A stretch of DNA of 64,000 nt from Pseudomonas cremoricolorata DSM 17059 = NBRC 16634 (GTDB lineage Bacteria > Pseudomonadota > Gammaproteobacteria > Pseudomonadales > Pseudomonadaceae). Below the pieces are notes generated by a model. That model was not told the DNA's origin and ran no database searches. It saw only the letters and a program-made list of their open reading frames with translations. The stretch is from assembly GCF_000425745.1 (NCBI RefSeq), contig NZ_AUEA01000006.1:1-64000 (forward strand), given 5' to 3'. Positions 16,434 to 25,446 of this stretch are shown here, in pieces. The stretch's first letter is position 1; every line of letters starts with the position of its first letter. Both the position numbers and the translations under genes were made by a program.

Positions 16434-17152
16434 GTAACGGCCTCCATCGTGACGCGCACGACGACAAGGGCACGGGCCGCATTGGCGACCCTGATGCCCG
16501 ATTCTGCGTTGAGGGGGATGCCTTGGGCCTCGACCGAGCGCCGAGCGACCGTAAGCGCACGCGTAGCGTTTGCCAGCTGCAAACCCTGCACGGCGGTGTC
16601 GATCGGCACCGGCTGCAATTCCACCTGCAGGCGCTGCAGCGCCCGTGCTCGCGTGGCATTGGCGACCACCAGGCCACCGTCGAAGCGTGCGCCGAGGCGG
16701 AATGTGTATTGGCTACGCTCGTTCTTCGTTGCGTCGACCAGGGCGCGCAGACGTTGCCCCAGTTGCGGGGAAAGCACGCTGCCCTCGCCCGCGCGGTTGT
16801 CATTGGCCCACGCCGTGACTTCGAAGGTGTACGGCGCCGCGTTGGGCACCTGATGCCACTCCTTGACCTCAGCGTTAACCCGCACGGCCTTGAGCACCCG
16901 GCGCACGGCTCCCAGCGTGCCCTTGGTCTTGTGTACCGGAATGGCTTCACGGATCAGCTCGCGGCGGTCGGCCTCGGTGTCGGCCGCCTCCCAGCCTTCG
17001 ACCTTGAGCGCCCAGCCGAGCCAGGGCAGGAAGTGCGCCGGGCAGCGCGTCGAGTCGGCAATGCCCCGAATGATCTCCGGGTCGATGCCCTGACCGCAGG
17101 CGGCCTCCAACGCACGTTCCAGCAGCGTGGCGTTGAGTGGTAGCAGGCTCAC
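16430..17152 (-). CDS. baseplate protein gpI-like
   Basis: The N-terminal 120 residues (HFLPWLGWALKVEGWEAADTEADRR is the core region, with WLGWAL as key residues) match P2 tail protein I, which joins the wedge to the fibre. The remainder has three repeats of a VANATRAL-type unit, at about residues 162, 196 and 223, not found in P2 gpI. It overlaps both neighbours by four bases, in the order J, I, H. Confidence 0.88.
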   Translation of the reverse strand: MSLLPLNATLLERALEAACGQGIDPEIIRGIADSTRCPAHFLPWLGWALKVEGWEAADTEADRRELIREAIPVHKTKGTLGAVRRVLKAVRVNAEVKEWHQVPNAAPYTFEVTAWANDNRAGEGSVLSPQLGQRLRALVDATKNERSQYTFRLGARFDGGLVVANATRARALQRLQVELQPVPIDTAVQGLQLANATRALTVARRSVEAQGIPLNAESGIRVANAARALVVVRVTMEAVT

Positions 17153-18114
17153 TTGATCACCACCGACGTGCAGTTGGGGTAATGGCGCTTGTCACAGCTC
17201 ACGCCTTCGCGCGGCTGCAGCAGCTCGACCTTGCTGATCCCGGTGACGTGCAACGCTGCATAGATGGCCGAAAGCGGCATCTGCCCCTCCAGCTTGCGCG
17301 CCTCGGCCAGGGCCGCGTTCAGGCTTTTGCGCGCCGAAGCCTTGACCACGGTCGGGTCGGGGCCTGCCTCCACTTGCAGCACGGCTTGCACGACGAAGTC
17401 GGTGGCAATGCCCACCTGCACACGCGGTCGGTCGGTGATCGGCCGCACGCTCTCGGCCGATAGCGCCGCCTCTACCGTCGCGACCAGTTCGCCGGCCTCC
17501 ACGGTGCTCTCCGGCCGGGCCAGCACGGCCAGGGATACATCGCCCGGCAGGGGGTTGGTCAGGCCGGCGGCATCGTCGCAGACCAGCACAATAGCCCCGG
17601 TCGGCAGCAGCGCCCGCGCCTCTACCGGCACCGCCACCCCGGAAAAGCGCGGGGAATCGACCGACACATTGTTCAGCTCGGCCGAGGCCGTCAGACCGTG
17701 GTATTCGTAGGCACCGCGGCTGCCGGCGACAGACAGCGCTTCCAGCGACAGCCGCGTGCGATAGCGCAGCGCTTCGTCACCTTCCATGACCGCGTCCACC
17801 GGCGGCATGGCGTCGGGATCTGCTTCCTGCAGGGTGAGCCGCTGCACGCCGTAGTCGGCCGCGCGGTTGTCGAGATCCGCGCCTTTGGCGTAGGCCAGCA
17901 GACTGGCCTTGGCCGCCGCGTTGACTCGCGCCAGGCTCAGCATGCGCTGGTAGGCCGCGACCTCCAGCAGCTTAACCACGGGATCGGACTCCAGCTCCGC
18001 CGTCCACTGGTCGTCCATGTACGCGCGGAACGTGTCGAGCATGTCCTGATAGAGCGCTTCAAACTCCAGCGTCTCGACCACGTCCGGCGGTGGTAACAGG
18101 GAAAGATCGATCAT
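17149..18114 (-). CDS. baseplate assembly protein gpJ-like
   Basis: The 321-residue protein (MIDLSLLPPPDVVETLEFE) matches the baseplate J family, the main wedge component (gp6-like) in P2 and Mu. Length and position in the W, J, I order are standard. Starts and stops overlap with the neighbours as ATGA. Confidence 0.93.
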   Translation of the reverse strand: MIDLSLLPPPDVVETLEFEALYQDMLDTFRAYMDDQWTAELESDPVVKLLEVAAYQRMLSLARVNAAAKASLLAYAKGADLDNRAADYGVQRLTLQEADPDAMPPVDAVMEGDEALRYRTRLSLEALSVAGSRGAYEYHGLTASAELNNVSVDSPRFSGVAVPVEARALLPTGAIVLVCDDAAGLTNPLPGDVSLAVLARPESTVEAGELVATVEAALSAESVRPITDRPRVQVGIATDFVVQAVLQVEAGPDPTVVKASARKSLNAALAEARKLEGQMPLSAIYAALHVTGISKVELLQPREGVSCDKRHYPNCTSVVIK

Positions 18115-18437
18115 GCGGTTATCTCCAATACGGCCGAGTCGCCCAGGTACTGGCCGCTCAGCAGCAGCCCGATCTGGCCGCCGACTACCGACACCACCTT
18201 GACCCGCTCCAGCTGCAGACGCGGCTCCCAGCGGGCCAGCGCTCGGGCCACCTCGGCCTGCACGGCGCTCTTCCAGCCGTCGTTGACCGGCAGGTCGACA
18301 TAGCGGCGCAGGTTGCAGCCGTAGTCCGGGCGCATGCGTCGGCTACCCAAGGGCGTGGTCAGGATGTCTTCGATGGATTGGCGCAGGTGATCCAGGCCGC
18401 TGGCCGGTTGCCCGGTGCGGCGGTCCAGGCCGATCAT
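18111..18437 (-). CDS. baseplate wedge protein gpW-like (gp25 family)
   Basis: A 108-residue protein with LTTPLGSRRMRPDYGC, the signature of the T4 gp25/P2 gpW family. In contractile systems this is the sheath-initiating wedge protein. It overlaps gpJ by four bases. Confidence 0.93.
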   Translation of the reverse strand: MIGLDRRTGQPASGLDHLRQSIEDILTTPLGSRRMRPDYGCNLRRYVDLPVNDGWKSAVQAEVARALARWEPRLQLERVKVVSVVGGQIGLLLSGQYLGDSAVLEITA

Positions 18438-18439
18438 GC

Positions 18440-18664
18440 TCAGCTGCCCAGCCGCTGCAGCTCGGACTGGCTTTCGAGGAAGGCCAGGCCCTCGGCGTCG
18501 TCGCCCGCCACGCTCAGCCGCTGGGCGACCACGTCGAACTGGCGCAGCGTGTCGCCCTGTTGCAGGAACAGCGAGCGCGAGGTGTAAGTGGTGTCGGTAA
18601 ACGTCACGCGCGCGGGCACCGCCGCCACCGGCTCATCGCCAGCGGCCACTTTCTTGAGGTTCAT
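18440..18664 (-). CDS. small phage protein between gpV and gpW
   Basis: A 74-residue protein (MNLKKVAAGDEPVAAVPARV) without a recognised domain. It lies two bases upstream of the gpW gene, in the baseplate operon, so a structural or assembly role is likely. P2 has no gene here. Confidence 0.6.
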   Translation of the reverse strand: MNLKKVAAGDEPVAAVPARVTFTDTTYTSRSLFLQQGDTLRQFDVVAQRLSVAGDDAEGLAFLESQSELQRLGS

Positions 18665-18688
18665 GGGTTAATGCTCCAGACAAGACAA

Positions 18689-18706
18689 AGCCCGCAAGGG
18701 CGGGCT
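18689..18706 (-). terminator. intergenic hairpin after gpV
   Basis: The seven-base arms 18689-18695 and 18700-18706 pair perfectly, with a four-base loop. On the minus strand they are followed by TTTGTCTTG. It is a weak terminator or processing hairpin inside the operon. Confidence 0.5.
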
Positions 18707-18707
18707 G

Positions 18708-19289
18708 TCAGTGTTTGTGGTTGGGTGTGTTGCCGGCAGTATCGATGATGCTTCCGCCGCTGAAGATGTTGCCGGTGACGTTGAGTTCGCCGTTGATTTG
18801 CACGATGCCCTCCAGGGTGATGGCAGAGGCCTTGGCCGTGATCACGGTCGACTCGGCGGTAATGGCATCGTCAGTGACGACCGCCTTGCTGCTGCCGACC
18901 TCGACGGTGACCGTGCCGCTGGGCAGCGTGATGGTGTAGCTCTGGGCCTCCCAGTCGTAGACCAGCGAGCCGCCGTCGTCGAAGCGCCACACCTCGACAT
19001 GGTCGCGATTGTCCGGCTGCGCGCCAACGTTACCGTACAGACCGGGGATGAACGTGCCCTGCGCCGGGTCGCCGCTGGGGCTCACCAGAGCGCCCTGCTC
19101 GCCCAGGCTTGGCGCACGCCAGTGCCGGGCCTTGCCGGCGGCCAAGGCGTGCCAGCGGACCCAGGCGCTGGTCCAGTCGCTGCCGTCCGATACCCGCACC
19201 ATGGCTGCTGCCAGGTCCACTGCAACCACCCGGCAGGGAATCACCAAGCCGGCCAGCATGCGGTCGTGCTCGGCGGTCGCATAGCTCAT
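18708..19289 (-). CDS. baseplate spike protein gpV-like
   Basis: The 193-residue protein has an N-terminal OB-fold (VRWHALAAGKARHWRAPSLGEQG) and a C-terminal beta-helix with repeated T-V-x-A strands, as in P2 gpV. It ends NTPNHKH, and the H-x-H pair is the iron-binding motif at the spike tip. The spike punctures the outer membrane. It overlaps the upstream gene by four bases. Confidence 0.9.
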   Translation of the reverse strand: MSYATAEHDRMLAGLVIPCRVVAVDLAAAMVRVSDGSDWTSAWVRWHALAAGKARHWRAPSLGEQGALVSPSGDPAQGTFIPGLYGNVGAQPDNRDHVEVWRFDDGGSLVYDWEAQSYTITLPSGTVTVEVGSSKAVVTDDAITAESTVITAKASAITLEGIVQINGELNVTGNIFSGGSIIDTAGNTPNHKH

Positions 19290-19822
19290 GGAAACCCCTC
19301 TTCCGGTGATCGGTAGAGCGGCTCGTTGCCCGGACCGGTGTCAGGGTCGAAGCCAACGACCAGCGAGCCCGGTGGCTGGATCTCCCACGGCCATTCTTCC
19401 TTGCCGAGGTAGAGCACTTGGCTCCACTCCACAACCCAGACCGCAAAGCTGTCTAGCTCAGGCCGGCCCCAGTCACGCTCGGCGCGGATAAACTCGGCAA
19501 AGCCGATGGGCAGCCCCCAGGTCTGCATACGCAGCAGCACCGCGATCTGCGCCGCGACGAAAGCGGCGATGTGCAGGCAGTTGGCTTCCTCGGCCGGCAC
19601 GATCACCCGCGCCTCGAAGCGGGCATCGATAGCCGTCTCGCCGGTACCGGGATCGCTTTCGGCCGCTTCGAAGCCGGCCAGTTCCAGCACCACCGCAGGC
19701 GGCGGCACCACTTCGAGGCGCTCCGGCATCGTGCCGACGTAGGCCAGGCCCGGTACCGCGTCCCTGATGTGCTGCTCGATGGCCGCATACACCCCGGCCA
19801 GCGGAATCGTCTCTTCATCCAT
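19286..19822 (-). CDS. phage tail terminator/completion-like protein
   Basis: A 178-residue protein (IPLAGVYAAIEQHIRDAVPG, later FEARVIVPAEEANCLHIAAF). The pattern of an N-terminal helix, a beta-sandwich, then VWVVEWSQ fits tail terminator or neck proteins of other phages, and its position between gpZ and gpV agrees. The name is inferred; no P2 homologue is obvious. Confidence 0.5.
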   Translation of the reverse strand: MDEETIPLAGVYAAIEQHIRDAVPGLAYVGTMPERLEVVPPPAVVLELAGFEAAESDPGTGETAIDARFEARVIVPAEEANCLHIAAFVAAQIAVLLRMQTWGLPIGFAEFIRAERDWGRPELDSFAVWVVEWSQVLYLGKEEWPWEIQPPGSLVVGFDPDTGPGNEPLYRSPEEGFP

Positions 19823-20474
19823 TGCCCGTTTTCCTCAAGTATTTGAGCAGTTCGAAGTTCAGCTCCTGCTCCATGACCACCCGCAGGCGTTCGTGCGCCT
19901 TGCGAGTCCAGGCCTCGAAATGCGGCCGCACGTCATCCAGCGAGATCTTGGCTTTCGCCAGCGGGAAGCGGTTGCCGTTTTCCGCGATCCAGCCAGAGCG
20001 ATTACCGCCGCGCGCGGCCTCGACATCGGGGAACTGGCTGGCATCGAAGTGCTTGCTGGCCGTGCGTATCCAGATGTCAGGCCGACCGCCATAGACAGTC
20101 TTGAAGAACGCACCTTGGTAGCGCCGCCCTGCCACCGACACACCGGTGCGACTCTGCCGCGCGCGGCCAGCTCGGCTGGCTTCGAGCGGACGGATGCCGA
20201 ACCAGAGCTTCCCTTGGCCGTTGCTGCCCGACATGTACGCCTTGAGCCGCTGCCTGACGGCGGTAACCGCAATGCGCTGCTCACGGCCCACCTCGCGGGA
20301 AACCTGGCTGCGCAGCCAGCGCAGGGTTTTGTTGATAGCTCGGCGCTGGGCAGCCGTGATGGCCTTGGGGACCAGCCGGGCGAACTCGTCATAGCCGCTC
20401 AGGCTTTTCGGGTCGAGCTGCAAGGTCAGCAGGCCGGCGTCGGCGGAGATCTTGTGGTAACTACCTACGCTCAT
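19815..20474 (-). CDS. minor tail protein Z-like (gpZ family)
   Basis: The protein of 219 residues starts at 20474 (MSVGSYHKISADAGLLTLQL), with its ATG overlapping the upstream stop as ATGA. Residues 30-150, including AAQRRAINKTLRWLRSQV, match the lambda minor tail protein Z family, which completes the head-proximal end of the tail. It sits at the junction of the lambda-like head and P2-like tail modules. Confidence 0.75.
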   Translation of the reverse strand: MSVGSYHKISADAGLLTLQLDPKSLSGYDEFARLVPKAITAAQRRAINKTLRWLRSQVSREVGREQRIAVTAVRQRLKAYMSGSNGQGKLWFGIRPLEASRAGRARQSRTGVSVAGRRYQGAFFKTVYGGRPDIWIRTASKHFDASQFPDVEAARGGNRSGWIAENGNRFPLAKAKISLDDVRPHFEAWTRKAHERLRVVMEQELNFELLKYLRKTGNG

Positions 20475-20791
20475 CGAACCTCCCGCAGAGTCAGGTTGAT
20501 CCACCCCGTGCCATCTGGCTTGCGAGCGGCGATGACATACCGTCCGCCACCGTCTTCCGGCGCGAGCTTGATGACCAGGTGCATACCTTCCTTGATGCCA
20601 TTCGCGTGCATGATCCGCACGGCAAACGTGGGCTCGCGCAGGCCGGTGTTGATCTGGCCGAGCTTGGGTTGCAGCCAGGGGGCCGAGAAGAAGCCAGTGA
20701 CCGGGTCAGCCATGCCATCGATCTCCGCCTCATCGCCGAGCACCTCCAGCAGCGCGGAGTCCATGAACGCGACGTTTTCCCGGAAGACCAT
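20471..20791 (-). CDS. head-tail joining protein, lambda FII-like
   Basis: The 106-residue protein (LGDEAEIDGMADPVTGFFSA) resembles the head-tail joining protein family that follows the major capsid gene in lambda-type head modules. The mixed beta content and C-terminal ATP-like repeat (RYVIAARKPDGTGWINLTL) fit that family. The assignment is moderate and leans on position. Confidence 0.55.
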   Translation of the reverse strand: MVFRENVAFMDSALLEVLGDEAEIDGMADPVTGFFSAPWLQPKLGQINTGLREPTFAVRIMHANGIKEGMHLVIKLAPEDGGGRYVIAARKPDGTGWINLTLREVR

Positions 20792-20793
20792 GG

Positions 20794-20979
20794 TCAGGCC
20801 CCGTCGTCATCGTCGGTCCCAGCAGCCGGCAGCTGCCCTCGACGCCCGATCTTGCCTTCCTTGATCAGTTGCTCGGTCAGCTCCTTGCTCGAGGACGAGT
20901 AGACCTCGCCCTTCTTGACGATCTGCTTGCCGTCCTGAATGCAGCCATCGACCACGACGTATTCAACCTTACCGGCCAT
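20794..20979 (-). CDS. small head-module protein, lambda FI-like position
   Basis: A 61-residue protein (MAGKVEYVVVDGCIQDGKQI) ends in an acidic DDDDGA tail. It lies directly after the capsid gene. Many phages have a small protein here that aids packaging or head completion. No domain is recognised. Confidence 0.55.
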   Translation of the reverse strand: MAGKVEYVVVDGCIQDGKQIVKKGEVYSSSSKELTEQLIKEGKIGRRGQLPAAGTDDDDGA

Positions 20980-20980
20980 G

Positions 20981-22012
20981 TCACACCACCTTCGCGAAGA
21001 GGAAAGCGTTTGGTTCGAGCAGGCCGGCCAGCGGGGCCGACTGCAGTTTCAACCAGCGCATGCTTGGCTCCTGAGTCACCCAGCTCTTAGGGAAGCGCGC
21101 CGCTTCGACCAGACCGCTCTCGATGGCTTCCATGTCCTGAATCGCGGCGTACAGCATGGCATTGCGGGTCGAAGTGGAACCGAGGATCAGGCCGCCTTCG
21201 GGGATCACTGGCTGATCCTTGCCGTCGTCGTCGGCGTACCACTCGTCATAGGCGTACAAGTCGACGCCGGGGTCGTTCAGGTAGCCGATGTAGGTCACGC
21301 CGTCCGGCAACTCTTGGGGCTTGATGAGGCCCATGTCGACCCGGCGGCTGTTGAGTTGCTCCAGCACTTTCTTGTTGCTCTGGAACGCATCCTGCGCACC
21401 GCTGCTCAGCACGGCGACGTTGGCCGAACGGCCGGAGTCCTTGGCAATCAGACGCCGCCACTGACGCAGATTGCCGATAGGGTCAGAGCTGTCGGTGTCC
21501 CAACGGCCATTCGCCAGCGTGACCTTATGGGTTTCCTCCATCAGAAAGTCGATGGTGTCGTCTACTCCATCGCCTACCACACGGATCTTGCCGGTGGTCA
21601 GCGCCTGGGCGCACATCCACTCTTCCCGGCGGATGATTTCTTCGTCCAGTTCCAGCAGGTCGCGGCCAAGCCGCTCACCCGCACGCTCCAGCGCGGTACG
21701 TGTGGAGAACGGGTTGTCGCCGGCCGAACGCTTCAGGATCAGCTCTGCACGCGTGGAACGCTTGGGCTGGATGTAAGGCGGCTTGTAGGTAGAGGACGTG
21801 AAACCCGTGCGCTGCGAAACGCTACCAGGCAGCGTCGGGTGAACGAACGGTGCCATCTTGCGCTGGCCCTTGATGATGTCGATGGTCACCGCCTCGGTGC
21901 CAAACGTCTCGGGCATGCCGCCGTTGAAAAAGGTGTTGAGCAGGAAGCGGCGCGGCGGACTCATCTGCTCAACGGCTTCCAGCATGGTCAGGGTGTCGAA
22001 AATATCGGTCAT
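20981..22012 (-). CDS. major capsid protein (lambda gpE family)
   Basis: The 343-residue protein (MTDIFDTLTMLEAVEQMSPP) matches the lambda gpE major capsid family in length and in FSTRTALERAGERLGRDLLE and the C-terminal MRWLKLQSAPL. It builds the icosahedral shell with an HK97 fold. It follows the decoration gene, as in lambda (D, E). Confidence 0.9.
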   Translation of the reverse strand: MTDIFDTLTMLEAVEQMSPPRRFLLNTFFNGGMPETFGTEAVTIDIIKGQRKMAPFVHPTLPGSVSQRTGFTSSTYKPPYIQPKRSTRAELILKRSAGDNPFSTRTALERAGERLGRDLLELDEEIIRREEWMCAQALTTGKIRVVGDGVDDTIDFLMEETHKVTLANGRWDTDSSDPIGNLRQWRRLIAKDSGRSANVAVLSSGAQDAFQSNKKVLEQLNSRRVDMGLIKPQELPDGVTYIGYLNDPGVDLYAYDEWYADDDGKDQPVIPEGGLILGSTSTRNAMLYAAIQDMEAIESGLVEAARFPKSWVTQEPSMRWLKLQSAPLAGLLEPNAFLFAKVV

Positions 22013-22022
22013 GGGGGCTCCG

Positions 22023-22373
22023 TTAACGGATGAAGAGGCAGAGAGGTCGCAGCGCGGCCTTGGCAGCTGCGAGGGTCAGACCCTCGCCAAGCGAGAGCTG
22101 GTTGCCGAGCACCTGGCCGGTGAGCCGGATGGGAGCGGTCTTGGCGCCATCCGTGGTGTCGACGTCTTGATCGAGGATGGCTGTCGGTGCCTTCGATCCG
22201 TCCTGAGCAGCGGTCTTGCACAGCACGTATTCATGACTGTCGGTGACCTGCCCCAAGACAGCGCCGCGCTTGAGTACCTGACCGGCCGCAATCACGCCGG
22301 TGTCGATGACGATGGGGAAATCGCCTGCCGACAGCTGGGTCGGCAGGAAGGTCTTGCGTTCGGGGTTGGACAT
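22023..22373 (-). CDS. head decoration protein (lambda gpD family)
   Basis: A 116-residue protein (LSAGDFPIVIDTGVIAAGQV) with the gpD signature of a beta-rich fold around GQVLKRGAVLG. It caps the three-fold axes of the expanded capsid and stabilises it. The position before the capsid gene is the lambda order. Confidence 0.88.
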   Translation of the reverse strand: MSNPERKTFLPTQLSAGDFPIVIDTGVIAAGQVLKRGAVLGQVTDSHEYVLCKTAAQDGSKAPTAILDQDVDTTDGAKTAPIRLTGQVLGNQLSLGEGLTLAAAKAALRPLCLFIR

Positions 22374-22385
22374 GTCGGGCTCCTA

Positions 22386-22775
22386 TCAACGGCGCGAAGC
22401 GCCTGCAACGATTGCGCTGACGGCAGCTTTGCGCTCGCCTTCCTTGCCGCCTGCGGGTGGGGTGGTAGCGCTCACGCCCTGGGCATCGGTCTTGATGCCG
22501 GAGAGCGAAATGCCGCGATCTTGCGCCGCCTTGAACATCACCATGGCGGTCGCCTCGACGCTGCTGCCATCTTCAATGGCCGCCTCGACTTCCTTCTCGA
22601 AGCCCTTGCTGGCCAGCGCGTTGATGCCCTTGATGCGCTCACGCTCGGCGGTCGCGGCCTCGGTACGAATAGCCGCGAGGTCTGGCTGATCCGCCTGAGC
22701 GATTTCGATGGTGGCTGGGTCAGTACCCGCTGCGAGCGCGGTACGCAGGTCTGCCGTGGTCTTAACAGTGGTCAT
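22386..22775 (-). CDS. nested scaffold protein (Nu3-like internal start)
   Basis: An internal ATG at 22775 in the frame of the S49 protease gene has AAGGA nine bases upstream. Its product would be the C-terminal 129 residues alone. In lambda the scaffold Nu3 is made from an internal start in gene C in exactly this way. The start is supported by the Shine-Dalgarno match and by the domain boundary, not by direct evidence. Confidence 0.55.
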   Translation of the reverse strand: MTTVKTTADLRTALAAGTDPATIEIAQADQPDLAAIRTEAATAERERIKGINALASKGFEKEVEAAIEDGSSVEATAMVMFKAAQDRGISLSGIKTDAQGVSATTPPAGGKEGERKAAVSAIVAGASRR

Positions 22776-23606
22776 GGTGTGGGTCCTTGTTGAGTTGAAG
22801 GCCGGTTTGGCCAGTTCGGTGATCAGCGATTCCAGCGACCCCACCCGATGGGCCAGGCCGTGCTTGACGGCATCGGCACCGACGCGGATGCCGCCGTGGT
22901 CACCCATCTCGGGGACTTGCTCCGCCGTCACATCAAGGTTGCGGGCCACCTTGCCGACGAAGACGTCGCCCAATGCGTCGATGGTCTCGCCGAGCTTGGC
23001 GCGGCCTTCTTCGGTGGCAAGATCCGGGCGCTTGTTAGGCGCGTTGCGGCTGACGATCTGGTAGCGGGTACGGCCGCTGGCCTTCTCGTCATCGATGACG
23101 GCTTCCACTACCACGCCAATGCTTCCGGCGAGGCTGGCTTCGTCGATGACAATTTCGTGCGCCGCCGAGGCGATCCAGTAGGCCGCGCTCGCGCCGAGGC
23201 CGCCGATGTAAGCGACGATGCGTTTGCGCGAACGCCCCTGATAGATCAGCTCGGCCAGCTCGTTGATGCCCGACGCCACGCCGCCTGGGCTGTCAATGTT
23301 GAGGACGATGGACTTGACCTTGGGGTCGTCCAGCGCCCGCTGGATATCACTGGCCAGCACTTGGGTGCTGGTCGCGCCGCTGATCTCGGTGAACAGGTTG
23401 GCGTAGCGGAAGATCGGCCCGATGACGGGCACCAATGCAACGTTGCCCCGCAGCGTGACCCGGCGGGTCTCTTCCAGTTGTTCGCCGCGCTTGGTAGCCA
23501 GCGCGAGCGGATCACCCATGCGGTCCGAGATGGTCAGCAGGTTGTCCAGGGCGTCAGGCAGCATCAGCCAGGGCTGCGAGGCAGCCAGCTCCAGTGCTCT
23601 TGGCAT
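22386..23606 (-). CDS. S49 head maturation protease with scaffold-like C-terminus
   Basis: This 406-residue protein belongs to the S49/lambda gpC protease family. DSPGGVASGINELA and the catalytic Ser region GLGASAAYWIASAA (near residue 155) are clear. The C-terminal 130 residues (from MTTVKTTADLRTALAAG) are an Ala/Glu-rich scaffold. It processes capsid proteins during prohead maturation. It follows the portal gene by two bases. Confidence 0.88.
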   Translation of the reverse strand: MPRALELAASQPWLMLPDALDNLLTISDRMGDPLALATKRGEQLEETRRVTLRGNVALVPVIGPIFRYANLFTEISGATSTQVLASDIQRALDDPKVKSIVLNIDSPGGVASGINELAELIYQGRSRKRIVAYIGGLGASAAYWIASAAHEIVIDEASLAGSIGVVVEAVIDDEKASGRTRYQIVSRNAPNKRPDLATEEGRAKLGETIDALGDVFVGKVARNLDVTAEQVPEMGDHGGIRVGADAVKHGLAHRVGSLESLITELAKPAFNSTRTHTMTTVKTTADLRTALAAGTDPATIEIAQADQPDLAAIRTEAATAERERIKGINALASKGFEKEVEAAIEDGSSVEATAMVMFKAAQDRGISLSGIKTDAQGVSATTPPAGGKEGERKAAVSAIVAGASRR

Positions 23607-23608
23607 GG

Positions 23609-25216
23609 TCAGTTCTCTTTGGGTTCGGGTTCGGGCGGGTCTTCCAGACCGCCCTTGGGCAGGGCCTGGATGTTGTGCTCGCGCCGGTAGCTGACTTCGC
23701 GGGTGCGTTGCCGGATGACTTGCTGCCAGGGCTCGCCGGTCATGGCAGCGGTTTCCAGCGTCTCGTTGCTGACGCCGATCTCGATGCGCTTGCCTGCCGC
23801 GTTGGCTTCCTTGAGTTCATCGATGGCACCGCGTGCCGGGCCGATCCAGATGGCCTGGCAATAGGCTTTGCGCTTGGCGGTATCGCTGTAGCCGGGCAGG
23901 CTGATCAGCCCACGGGCCACCGCCTCATCGATGATCAGCTCCCTGCTCGGCTGGCAGAAGTCGCACGCCAGCCACCAGCGACGCAGGCTGTAGAACCGCC
24001 ACGCCTGCAGCATGGCGGCACGCGCGGCGCTGTAGCTGCTGCTGTAATGCAACAGCAGCTCTTCCATCGGCAGCTCCAGCGCTGCGCCGATCTCTTTCAC
24101 CACTGCCGTGAAGAACGGATCGAACTGCGCATTCGGCCGGCTGGGGTTGGCCACCATTGGCTCTTCGCCCACGCCAAGGTCCACGATGGCACCCTCGCCC
24201 AGCGCCAGCTCGCCGTCCGACGTGTCGTCACCGCCGGGCTGCTCTTCTGCCAGCGCCGACATCGGCAGGTTGCCCGACTGGAAGTTGTCGCCCTTCTTGA
24301 TGAAGACGGTGAACATGGCCGAGATCACGGCGGCCATCAGTTCGGCGCTGCTGTAGCGCTCCAGCTTTTGCAACGGCTCCAGTACAGGTGACAGGTACGG
24401 CGCGCCGCGCTTCTGGCCGGGCCGCTCTTTGTCCGACATGACGTGAAGCACTCGTCGGCGTCCTGTTGCCTCACCGAACACTTGCAGACGCTCCCAGCGC
24501 AGGGGATTGCCTGCCAGATGCTCACCGGGATAGCCGGTGCAGACGTGGTAGGCCACTGGCGCGCCCAGGCCGTCGAACTCGATACCCTCGACCAGATCTG
24601 CCCGATCCATGCCGCTGTTTGGATTGCCCACCCGGTCGGACTCGATCAGCTGCAGACGTGTGCTGAACAGGCAGCCAGCGCGCTCCTGATCAGGGCTGGC
24701 CACGAACACATCGCCAGCCACCATCGAGGACACCAGCACCAGGGCCTGCAACTGGTAATGGTTGAGCGTGGCTTCGGCATCGCATTCACGCGGGTCGTCG
24801 GCATACAGCGACCAGAGTCTGTCGAGCTTGGCGTTGAGCTGCTCGGCTTGCTCTTCGGTGATGCCCAGCGCTTCATGGTCGACCTGAGACCGACAGACCA
24901 GGCCAGTGCCCACCACGTTGGTACGCAGCCGGGTGATCGCAGCGCGAGCCACCAGGTGGTTACGCATCGCATCGCGTGAGCGCGCCACCAGCATGCGCCG
25001 CTCGCTTTGGTTGAAGTCACGCCGTGGGCTGCCCAGGCCAGGTATCCAGCTCGCAACGCTACGCAGTACCCGCGAGGCACCGCGCCAGCGGGTTTCAACA
25101 CCGCCGCCGCCACCTTGGGCAACGATCTGCTGGCCTTCGACCGAAGCCCTCGCCACCCGGATCGCCTCCCCCATCAGCTGCTCAGCTGCGGATTCTCGTT
25201 TACGAAACGGCCACAT
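23609..25216 (-). CDS. portal protein (lambda gpB family)
   Basis: The 535-residue protein (MWPFRKRESAAEQLMGEAIR) belongs to the lambda portal family. It contains RDAMRNHLVARAAITRLRTN near residue 60 and LPMEELLLHYSSSYSAARAA later. It forms the dodecameric channel through which DNA is packaged. The start at 25216 is chosen because homologues begin MWPF; the frame is open further upstream but is not protein-like. Confidence 0.9.
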   Translation of the reverse strand: MWPFRKRESAAEQLMGEAIRVARASVEGQQIVAQGGGGGVETRWRGASRVLRSVASWIPGLGSPRRDFNQSERRMLVARSRDAMRNHLVARAAITRLRTNVVGTGLVCRSQVDHEALGITEEQAEQLNAKLDRLWSLYADDPRECDAEATLNHYQLQALVLVSSMVAGDVFVASPDQERAGCLFSTRLQLIESDRVGNPNSGMDRADLVEGIEFDGLGAPVAYHVCTGYPGEHLAGNPLRWERLQVFGEATGRRRVLHVMSDKERPGQKRGAPYLSPVLEPLQKLERYSSAELMAAVISAMFTVFIKKGDNFQSGNLPMSALAEEQPGGDDTSDGELALGEGAIVDLGVGEEPMVANPSRPNAQFDPFFTAVVKEIGAALELPMEELLLHYSSSYSAARAAMLQAWRFYSLRRWWLACDFCQPSRELIIDEAVARGLISLPGYSDTAKRKAYCQAIWIGPARGAIDELKEANAAGKRIEIGVSNETLETAAMTGEPWQQVIRQRTREVSYRREHNIQALPKGGLEDPPEPEPKEN

Positions 25217-25218
25217 GC

Positions 25219-25434
25219 TCAAAGCCCCACGTAGGAGATGCGGTTGCGCCCACGTCGTGCCCGCGCGGCTTGCTCCAGCGCGACCTGATCGGCGTACTGC
25301 TTTTCCAGCAGCCGCAGGCTGTTGAGTTCGGCCAACTGGATCTCCCGGTCGGCACGGCGCAGCCGCTGGCCGTTCTTCAGGACGGCCGAGATCGCCGCCC
25401 TGACTTCCGCCAGGCGTTGTTCTGCTTCTGTCAT
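25219..25434 (-). CDS. head-tail connector gpW-like (lambda W)
   Basis: The 71-residue protein (MTEAEQRLAEVRAAISAVLK) has the length and helical pattern of lambda gpW, which plugs the portal and stabilises packaged DNA. The placement between terminase and portal is the lambda order A, W, B. Confidence 0.85.
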   Translation of the reverse strand: MTEAEQRLAEVRAAISAVLKNGQRLRRADREIQLAELNSLRLLEKQYADQVALEQAARARRGRNRISYVGL

Positions 25435-25446
25435 GGTGAACCTCGA

